A stretch of DNA of 11,609 nt from Bacteroidota bacterium (lineage in GTDB: Bacteria; Bacteroidota; Bacteroidia; Chitinophagales; Chitinophagaceae): assembly GCA_021780705.1 (NCBI GenBank), contig JAJXYG010000225.1, positions 1 to 11,609 of the forward strand. Direction: 5' to 3'. The notes under the pieces were generated by a model, which was not told the origin of the DNA, did not search any database, and saw nothing but the letters and a program-made list of their open reading frames with translations. Position numbers and translations under genes: made by a program. Every line of letters begins with the position of its first letter. The first letter of the stretch is position 1. Of this stretch, positions 1-5,015 are shown piece by piece.

Positions 1-522
1 GGGGGCATTGCTAATCCACATCTTGCTTCCATTGAGGATCACATGGTCTCCCATGTCCTTATAATTGCTGAGCATACCGCCCGGATCACTGCCATGATCC
101 GGTTCGGTGAGGCCAAAACATCCGAGCCATTCCCCACTTGCCAGTTTGGGTAGATATTTTCTTTTTTGTTCCGGGCTACCATATTCATGGATCGGGAACA
201 TTACCAGAGACCCCTGTACACTTGCCGTAGACCTCACCCCGCTATCGCCTCTTTCCAGTTCCTGCATCATTAACCCATAGGATATATAATCCAATCCTCC
301 CCCCCCATATTCCTCCGGAATGGTAGGTCCAAAACAACCCAGTGCACCCAGTTGCTTCACAATTTGCTCTGGGAATTCTGCCTTTTGCGCATATTCCTCT
401 ATGATAGGAGATATCTCCTTTTTCACATAGGCGCGCACGCTTTCCCTGATGAGTTTGTGTTCTTCTGTGAGGAGGTCGTCCACACCAAAATAATCGGGGG
501 ATTGAAAAAGATCCTGTGCCAT
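1..522 (-). CDS. Acyl-CoA dehydrogenase, glutaryl-CoA dehydrogenase-like (partial, N-terminal 174 residues)
   Basis: FAD-dependent acyl-CoA dehydrogenase, cut by the left window edge. Seen: 174 in-frame residues from the ATG at 520-522 (protein starts MAQDLFQSPDYF). An N-terminal helical domain covers about 15-130. The block ELERGDSGVRSTAS (88-101) and GCFGLTEPDHGSDPGGM (134-150) closely resemble glutaryl-CoA dehydrogenase; the Arg-Ser pair (R97-S98) matches the Arg/Ser that contact the glutaryl group in the human enzyme. Known: glutaryl-CoA dehydrogenases oxidise and decarboxylate glutaryl-CoA to crotonyl-CoA in lysine and tryptophan degradation. The catalytic Glu lies in the missing C-terminal part, so substrate is inferred from the N-terminal half only. 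The gene is 60 bp downstream of pyrF on the same strand and may be cotranscribed with it. A G-run of eight (299-306 on the plus strand) encodes the EYGGGGL loop in frame. Another short/branched-chain acyl-CoA dehydrogenase is the alternative. Confidence 0.88.
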   Translation of the reverse strand, partial: MAQDLFQSPDYFGVDDLLTEEHKLIRESVRAYVKKEISPIIEEYAQKAEFPEQIVKQLGALGCFGPTIPEEYGGGGLDYISYGLMMQELERGDSGVRSTASVQGSLVMFPIHEYGSPEQKRKYLPKLASGEWLGCFGLTEPDHGSDPGGMLSNYKDMGDHVILNGSKMWISNAP

Positions 523-582
523 AAGATTTAGAATTATGCGTGACTATTCCACTTGGGTTTTTGTCAATGCCCAAACGAGATC

Positions 583-1383
583 TTAAAGGTAACTTTTCAT
601 TTCTGATTGGTATTCCCGGGCTTTTTGCCGGGCTACGGAAGCAAAATCTTCCTCCTGGGAGGCATAAATGATGGCCCGGGAAGAATTTACCAGCAACCCC
701 ACCTGCTCATTCAACCCGGCCTGGGACACATCTTTCAGGCTCCCACCCTGAAATCCCACCCCCGGAATTAATAAAAAATGATGGGGTATGATTTTTCGGA
801 TAGATGCGATTTCAGAAGCTTTGGTTGCGCCTACCACGAACATCAGGTTATCGGGGGATCCCCATCCACTGACCTTTTCGATCACCCGCTCATAGAGCAT
901 CCCCTGCCCCATGGGCTGTTGCTGAAAGTCCCCGGAGCCTTCATTACTGGTCAATCCAAGGACAATCGTCCATTTTCCAGGATACTCCAGGAAGGGTCTG
1001 ATGCTGTCTGATCCCATATAGGGAGCCACAGTAACTGCATCAAAGTCAAGGGTCTCAAAAAAAGCCCTGGCATATTGATGAGAAGTATTGCCGATATCCC
1101 CCCTCTTGGCATCTGCGATCCTAAGGTGGGTGGAAGGAATATAGGCTGCAGTACGGGCCAGTATGTCCCAACCGGCTGCCCCCATGACTTCGTAAAAAGC
1201 CGTGTTGATTTTATAGGCTACACAGAGGTCCATTGTGGCATCTATAATCTGGCGGTTGAACTCAAATATGGGATCCGGACCCGTGCGAAGTGATGGCGGG
1301 ATTTTTTCCAAAGTAGTGTCCAGGCCCACACACAGATAGGAATTTTTGCTGCGGATTTGTGCGGTTAAGTTTGTTAAGGTCAT
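583..1383 (-). CDS. pyrF: Orotidine 5'-phosphate decarboxylase (type 2 PyrF)
   Basis: Catalyses the last step of de novo UMP synthesis, decarboxylation of OMP to UMP, in the cytoplasm. Seen: 266 residues, the usual length of the longer type 2 PyrF subfamily. The active-site signature ADAKRGDIGNTS is at 90-101, with the catalytic Lys93 between Asp91 and Asp96; YKINTAF (57-63) supplies another conserved Lys; IPGVGFQGG (206-214) is the phosphate-binding loop; and NSSRAIIYAS (233-242) holds the phosphate-contacting Arg236. The ATG at 1381-1383 is preferred because the protein then begins directly before the conserved LCVGLD strand (17-22). The stop of the upstream PaiB-like gene is only 11 bp away, so the two are probably cotranscribed. 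No PyrR-type attenuator or other pyrimidine-responsive element is visible in that gap. Identification is firm. Confidence 0.97.
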   Translation of the reverse strand: MTLTNLTAQIRSKNSYLCVGLDTTLEKIPPSLRTGPDPIFEFNRQIIDATMDLCVAYKINTAFYEVMGAAGWDILARTAAYIPSTHLRIADAKRGDIGNTSHQYARAFFETLDFDAVTVAPYMGSDSIRPFLEYPGKWTIVLGLTSNEGSGDFQQQPMGQGMLYERVIEKVSGWGSPDNLMFVVGATKASEIASIRKIIPHHFLLIPGVGFQGGSLKDVSQAGLNEQVGLLVNSSRAIIYASQEEDFASVARQKAREYQSEMKSYL

Positions 1384-1394
1384 CTATTGGGCAA

Positions 1395-2015
1395 TTATAC
1401 GTCTTTTAATCTCTTTTCCATTTCATCAGCTATTTTTCTGGCATCCTGATTGTCCTGGCTGCGAAGCTGTTCTATAATATTATTTCTGGATGCCGTATCA
1501 CGGTTCTGGCTCAATTTGAATACATGCTCCAGGGACTCCACCCGGATTCTGAAACCAATAATGGCCTTAACCATTCGGTCTACATATTCCTGTGAAAGTT
1601 CCTTGAAAGAAGCCGGACTCTGGGAAGGTTCATAAAAGTCGGTCAGTTTTTCAAGGAGGTTCCTGGAGTCCTGTTCGTCCAGAAGTTCCATGACCCCCCT
1701 GGCCTGAACGGTCATATAATTCCAGGTGGAGGCCACCCTTGGGTCCTTGTACCAGGAGGCGCTCACATATCTATGAGGTCCCGTAAAAATCACCAAGGTT
1801 CGGGGGTCCTGTGCAAAAGCCTTGTGGTGATCGGTATTCTTCATAATATGGCCTTCCAGGACCAACTCGCCATCCTCGCCGGAAACCAGCACGGGCACCT
1901 GGGTAGCCACCGACCCTTCGGCCCCTGCACCCGAAAGGATTACAAAATTGTGCTCCCGGATGAAGGCATGAATATCTGCTTCATTCCCATCAGAAAAATA
2001 AGGCACTTTATACAT
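1395..2015 (-). CDS. PaiB-type FMN-binding protein (negative transcriptional regulator family)
   Basis: Member of the PaiB/FMN_bind_2 family, a split-barrel flavin-binding fold. Seen: 206 residues, the typical length. The family blocks are TQVPVLV (38-44), GHIMKNTDHHKAF (55-67), and the strongest one, FTGPHRYVSASWYKD (77-91) followed by STWNYMTVQARG (96-107). Known: Bacillus subtilis PaiB was described as a negative regulator of sporulation and degradative-enzyme genes, but most family members are uncharacterised and flavin- or heme-binding is the safer statement. There is no helix-turn-helix motif visible, so a DNA-binding role is not supported by the sequence. First gene of the minus-strand set PaiB-like, pyrF, acyl-CoA dehydrogenase. 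The 237-bp gap to the divergent YigZ gene should hold its promoter, but I found no clean TAnnTTTG box on that strand. Confidence 0.9.
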   Translation of the reverse strand: MYKVPYFSDGNEADIHAFIREHNFVILSGAGAEGSVATQVPVLVSGEDGELVLEGHIMKNTDHHKAFAQDPRTLVIFTGPHRYVSASWYKDPRVASTWNYMTVQARGVMELLDEQDSRNLLEKLTDFYEPSQSPASFKELSQEYVDRMVKAIIGFRIRVESLEHVFKLSQNRDTASRNNIIEQLRSQDNQDARKIADEMEKRLKDV

Positions 2016-2252
2016 TTCAGGTATATTAGGCTACAGTACGGCAAAATAACCAAAGTTGAGCAAGTTTCCTGCGGAAGGGAATTGATTTATTTTTTCCTCC
2101 CTGGCGCTCCAAAAGCAGTTTATTAGCGCGTCACAGCACCATCCTATCCCCTTTAAGGCTTATTGCGACGGATTTCCAGGACTAGAAAGGGGATTATTGG
2201 CGAATTATCCGATTTTTGCGCCCGGACAGCAAATTTTATAGAAAGGGACCCA

Positions 2253-2861
2253 ATGGATTTTTATCATACTATTGAGGAGGGAGGTACCGCAGAATTTAAG
2301 GACCGGGGAAGCAAGTTTCTGGCTTTTACCTTTTGCATCCGCAATACCACAGAATTTAAAGAGCAACTCCAACTTGTTAAGAAAGCCCATCCCAAGGCGG
2401 CTCACCTTTGCTATGCGTATCGTATCGGATACGACGGTGTCCAATTCAGGTCGGGTGATGATGGAGAACCCTCCGGATCAGCAGGCAAACCCATACTTGG
2501 CCAAATTGACTCATTGAACCTGACTGATACCCTGGTCATCGTAGTACGCTACTTCGGGGGAACCCTGCTGGGCATCCCTGGTCTCATTCATGCCTATAAG
2601 ACCGCAGCCGTGCTCGCCCTTCAGTGTTCCCACATCATACAAAGACCCATTGAGGTTCACTACCAGATTCAGTTTAACTATACTGAGATCAACGAAGTTA
2701 TGCGGGTTATGAAAAAATTTCAGTGCAGGATATTCAATAATGAAATGAAGCTCTTTTGCGCTATGGAAGTGGGAATACCCAGGTTCAGGCTCCAGGAAGT
2801 TCTGTATGGTCTTGAAAATATACCGCATCTGTCCTTTTCACCCACCTCATCCCCCACTTAG
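2253..2861 (+). CDS. yigZ: YigZ/IMPACT (UPF0029) family protein
   Basis: Seen: 202 residues, close to E. coli YigZ (about 204). The N-terminal IMPACT domain contains the family signature around 50-116: AHLCYAYRI (50-58), SGDDGEPSGSAGKPIL (67-82), then VIVVRYFGGTLLG (95-107) and GLIHAY (110-115). A C-terminal ferredoxin-like half (about 135-195) follows, as in YigZ. Known: the eukaryotic homologue IMPACT/Yih1 regulates the GCN2 kinase through GCN1; the bacterial role is unsettled, with nucleic-acid or ribosome binding suggested from structure. I chose the ATG at 2253 because it gives the family length and begins at the conserved MDFYHTI start; an in-frame extension upstream to a TTG at 2163 has no family similarity. 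The 3' end overlaps the convergent hydroxybutyryl-CoA dehydrogenase gene by 15 bp. Confidence 0.93.
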   Translation: MDFYHTIEEGGTAEFKDRGSKFLAFTFCIRNTTEFKEQLQLVKKAHPKAAHLCYAYRIGYDGVQFRSGDDGEPSGSAGKPILGQIDSLNLTDTLVIVVRYFGGTLLGIPGLIHAYKTAAVLALQCSHIIQRPIEVHYQIQFNYTEINEVMRVMKKFQCRIFNNEMKLFCAMEVGIPRFRLQEVLYGLENIPHLSFSPTSSPT

Positions 2862-3752
2862 CGCAAAACGGGGACTTACCGTAAGAGTCTTTTCGCCCGG
2901 AGTGTATACATAGAATCCTGATCCGGTTTTCACTCCCAATTCCCGGGCCTGCACCATATTAGTCAGCAGCGGACAGGGTGCATATTTCGGGTTGTGAAAC
3001 CCCTGATACAGCACTTCCAGGATGGAATGACAGACATCCAGACCGATAAAATCCGCAAGCTGCAAGGGGCCCATAGGATGGGCCATCCCCAGCTTCATAA
3101 CATCATCAATTTCTTTTACCCCGGCCACCCGTTCGTAGAGGCTGTAAATGGCTTCATTGAGCATGGGCATCAGGATCCGGTTGGCGATAAATCCGGGATA
3201 ATCCTGAACTAAACAGGGTATTTTACCGAGCTTCTCACTAAGGGACACAATTTCACTTGTCACCTCAGAAGCCGTATGGTATCCCTGGATCACTTCCACC
3301 AGTTTCATCACGGGAACCGGGTTCATAAAATGCATACCGATCACTTTCTCAGGTTTTTTCGTGGCAGAAGCGATTCGGGTGATGGAAATGGATGAGGTAT
3401 TGGAGGCAAGAATACAATCCCTGGAAGTGAAGGTGTCCAATTCGGAAAATATCTTAAGCTTCAAGTCCCCATTCTCAGTAGCAGCCTGCACGACCAGTCC
3501 CGCATTTTTTACCCCTTCCTCAATTGAGGTGGCAGTAGCAATACGCTGCAGGGTTTCCATTTTTTCAGGTTCACTCAAAGTCCCTTTGTTTACCTGACGG
3601 TCGAGGTTCCTGCCAATCAATCCAAGGGCCTTTTCCAACTGGGCTTCCGATACATCTACCAGGGTTACCTTGAAACCATGTTGGGCAAACACGTGTGCAA
3701 TACCGTTACCCATGGTGCCTCCGCCAATTACGGCCACTTCGTTTGTGATCAT
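2847..3752 (-). CDS. 3-hydroxybutyryl-CoA dehydrogenase (3-hydroxyacyl-CoA dehydrogenase family)
   Basis: NAD(P)-dependent oxidation of 3-hydroxybutyryl-CoA to acetoacetyl-CoA, or the reverse, in the cytoplasm. Seen: 301 residues. The Rossmann motif GGGTMGNGIAH is at 10-20; the catalytic His141 lies in IGMHFMNPVPVMKLVEVI (138-155) with its Glu partner at 153; Ser120 (SNTSS) and Asn191 (PGFIANR) fall at the same spacings from His141 as in human HAD (S137, H158, E170, N208). The C-terminal dimer domain includes LGMAHPMGPLQLADFIGLD (221-239). The ATG at 3750-3752 starts immediately before the Rossmann strand; a longer in-frame start at 3824 would add 24 residues with no family match. The single-domain length excludes a fused FadB/FadJ enzyme. 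The tail after GSGFYVY is about 18 residues and overlaps the yigZ end. A -7-like box lies just upstream. Could serve fatty-acid or crotonyl-CoA oxidation, or polyhydroxybutyrate turnover. Confidence 0.94.
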   Translation of the reverse strand: MITNEVAVIGGGTMGNGIAHVFAQHGFKVTLVDVSEAQLEKALGLIGRNLDRQVNKGTLSEPEKMETLQRIATATSIEEGVKNAGLVVQAATENGDLKLKIFSELDTFTSRDCILASNTSSISITRIASATKKPEKVIGMHFMNPVPVMKLVEVIQGYHTASEVTSEIVSLSEKLGKIPCLVQDYPGFIANRILMPMLNEAIYSLYERVAGVKEIDDVMKLGMAHPMGPLQLADFIGLDVCHSILEVLYQGFHNPKYAPCPLLTNMVQARELGVKTGSGFYVYTPGEKTLTVSPRFALSGG

Positions 3753-3774
3753 AATAAATAAATTAGTGCAATCA

Positions 3775-3782
3775 CAAAAGTA
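3775..3782 (-). promoter_or_regulatory. Candidate -7 box for the 3-hydroxybutyryl-CoA dehydrogenase gene
   Basis: On the minus strand this reads TACTTTTG, an exact match to the Bacteroidota sigma-factor -7 consensus TAnnTTTG, 22 bp before the ATG at 3752. It would give a short leader of about 15 nt. No clear TTG -33 element is present at the usual 17-23 bp spacing, so this is only a moderate candidate. Confidence 0.4.
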
Positions 3783-3837
3783 CTGCAAAAAATATCCGTG
3801 ATCACTTTGAAGTCTTTCAATCATGGAAATCTCAGAC

Positions 3838-3856
3838 TTGTTAAGAAATGTTAAGA
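3838..3856. repeat. Helically phased direct repeat TTAAGA in a divergent spacer
   Basis: TTAAGA occurs at 3841 and again at 3851, each preceded by TG (TTGTTAAGA, then ATGTTAAGA), exactly 10 bp apart, in the 169-bp spacer between the divergent dehydrogenase and lipoprotein genes. One-turn phasing is what a protein binding one DNA face would need, but the spacer is A/T-rich and the match could be chance. Confidence 0.3.
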
Positions 3857-3921
3857 TTTTTTACAAAATAAATTCTCTTAAACTATTTCAAAATTCAATT
3901 ATCTAACTTCAAATTACTGGG

Positions 3922-4218
3922 ATGAAAAAGGTAATCTTCACATGGGTCGGATTTTTTATGCTGGAGTTCTTTTTGGCGGGTTGTGGTCCCACCTATGTGG
4001 TGGTTCGCAGCAAACCCATACCCCCACATTATGTCAGACCCCATGCGCCGGGTCCCGGTTATGTCTGGATTGAAGGAGAATGGACCTGGGGTGGAACGAG
4101 GTACCTATATCACCCTGGTTATTGGGCGGTACCCAAACACAGATTTCATAGATATATTCCAGGGCATTGGCAGCAAAGAAGAGACGGTTGGATCTGGGTC
4201 AGGGGTCACTGGAATTGA
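3922..4218 (+). CDS. Small WXXGXW-repeat lipoprotein
   Basis: Seen: 98 residues. A lipoprotein signal peptide, MKKVIFTWVGFFMLEFF, ends in the lipobox LAGC, so Cys21 should be lipidated. The mature part is short and extremely rich in Trp, Tyr, Gly, Pro and His. It holds repeated Y/W-x-x-G-x-W elements: GYVWIEGEWTW (46-56), YHPGYWAVPKHRFH (63-76), RYIPGHW (77-83) and WIWVRGHW (90-97). This is the WXXGXW (YXWGXW) repeat family, found in envelope proteins of many Gram-negatives, with no established biochemical role. The acceptor position after Cys is Gly, so outer-membrane placement is likely by general Lol rules, but Bacteroidota may differ. The ATG at 3922 has no Shine-Dalgarno, as usual here. 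The outer-membrane barrel gene follows 58 bp downstream and may be cotranscribed. Confidence 0.88.
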   Translation: MKKVIFTWVGFFMLEFFLAGCGPTYVVVRSKPIPPHYVRPHAPGPGYVWIEGEWTWGGTRYLYHPGYWAVPKHRFHRYIPGHWQQRRDGWIWVRGHWN

Positions 4219-4245
4219 CAACACTTAAAACCCACTATTTCACCC

Positions 4246-4261
4246 GCCAATTCCTATTGGC
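4246..4261 (+). promoter_or_regulatory. Short perfect stem-loop between the lipoprotein and barrel genes
   Basis: GCCAAT, loop TCCT, ATTGGC: a perfect 6-bp stem ending 15 bp before the ATG at 4277. The following sequence is A/T-rich but has no long T run, so it is a poor terminator. It could shape ribosome access to the barrel gene or stabilise the upstream mRNA end. Function is not shown by the sequence. Confidence 0.35.
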
Positions 4262-4276
4262 ATAAAATTGATTTTT

Positions 4277-4927
4277 ATGAAAAACAAAAGAAATCTCTTC
4301 AAAAGGCCGCTTTTACTAGCCTCGATGCTGCTGCTCACATTGGGCGCTTTTGCCCAAAGGGACCGCGATGACCGCTTTGAAGCCCATGAACGCTTTTTCA
4401 GAATCGGCGCCAAGGCTGGGGTCAATATCAATAAAATTCAGGGACAATCTTATCGCTCCGGGTTTAATTACAATTACCTGCTGGGCGCTTTCATGCAATT
4501 TAATTTTTCCAGGACCTTTGGCCTTCAGCCTGAATTCAATTTTGTCCAGTCCTCATCTCAATTTGCCAATTCCACCACCGATATTTACGACGACTTGTTT
4601 CTCAATGGAAGCCAAAAGAAGGCCAAACTCGATTATCTTAAGGTTCCGCTGTTATTGAACATCAACCTGGGCCCCAGTAGAAGGGTGAAACTGCAGTTAG
4701 GGCCTCAGTATGGCAATGTACTTAGCCAAACTATTGACAGCCTGAAAAGCAATGGCAATATTTTTAAAACCGCTGACTGGGCTGGGGTGGGTGGATTATG
4801 GATTCAACTGCCCTTCATCAATATCGGTGCCCGGTATGAGGTGGGCCTGAGCAATCTCAATGCCATTGACCAACGTGAGAAATGGAAAAGTCAGGCGATC
4901 ACCGTATTTGCCGGATTCACTTTTTAA
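4277..4927 (+). CDS. Outer-membrane beta-barrel protein (PorT-type, OMP_b-brl_2 family)
   Basis: Seen: 216 residues. A Sec signal peptide with a Lys/Arg-rich start (MKNKRNLFKR) and a Leu-rich core (11-22) ends at AFA-Q (about 26/27). After a short charged stretch (RDRDDRFEAHE), amphipathic beta strands follow: FFRIGAKAGVNI (40-51), LLGAFMQFNF (68-77), GLQPEFNFVQ (82-91), LDYLKVPLLLNI (118-129), RVKLQLGPQYG (136-146), INIGARYEVGL (181-191) and the closing strand ITVFAGFTF (208-216), which ends in Phe as outer-membrane barrels do. The 'LDYLKVPLLL...G...G' block is typical of Bacteroidota porin-family/PorT-like proteins. About eight strands fit the length. Cargo is unknown; such proteins are often annotated only as porin family. 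I chose the ATG at 4277 over an in-frame TTG at 4268 because it starts the signal peptide properly. Confidence 0.9.
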   Translation: MKNKRNLFKRPLLLASMLLLTLGAFAQRDRDDRFEAHERFFRIGAKAGVNINKIQGQSYRSGFNYNYLLGAFMQFNFSRTFGLQPEFNFVQSSSQFANSTTDIYDDLFLNGSQKKAKLDYLKVPLLLNINLGPSRRVKLQLGPQYGNVLSQTIDSLKSNGNIFKTADWAGVGGLWIQLPFINIGARYEVGLSNLNAIDQREKWKSQAITVFAGFTF

Positions 4928-4988
4928 GTAATCCCGGCTTGACTATAAATTTTTAGAATTCCTGGGTTACCTGTTTTAAAATGGGTTC

Positions 4989-5012
4989 AAAAGGCATCTT
5001 TCGATGCCTTTT
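4989..5012. terminator. Bidirectional rho-independent terminator
   Basis: A perfect 10-bp inverted repeat, AAAAGGCATC / GATGCCTTTT, with a TTTC loop. It lies between the stop of the barrel gene (4927) and the stop of the convergent GH36-like gene (5016), ending 3 bp from the latter. Stem ends are A-tract on one side and T-tract on the other, so transcripts from either direction end in a U run. Confidence 0.85.
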
Positions 5013-5015
5013 GCT

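Noticed and set aside
242..574. 110-codon minus-strand open frame overlapping the acyl-CoA dehydrogenase start
   Set aside because: Out of frame with the well-supported dehydrogenase; the peptide is Arg/Gly/Cys-rich with no motif.
524..581. TTGGG/CCCAA inverted repeat between pyrF and the acyl-CoA dehydrogenase as an attenuator or terminator
   Set aside because: The stem is only 5 bp with a loop over 10 nt and no T run; too weak to separate the two genes.
2163..2252. 30-residue N-terminal extension of the yigZ-family protein starting at a TTG
   Set aside because: It has no family similarity, and the ATG at 2253 gives the normal family length and start.
2016..2252. Promoters for the PaiB-like and yigZ-family genes in their divergent 237-bp spacer
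   Set aside because: Only partial boxes such as TATTTTTT at 2088 were found, without a suitably spaced TTG, so I do not call a promoter.
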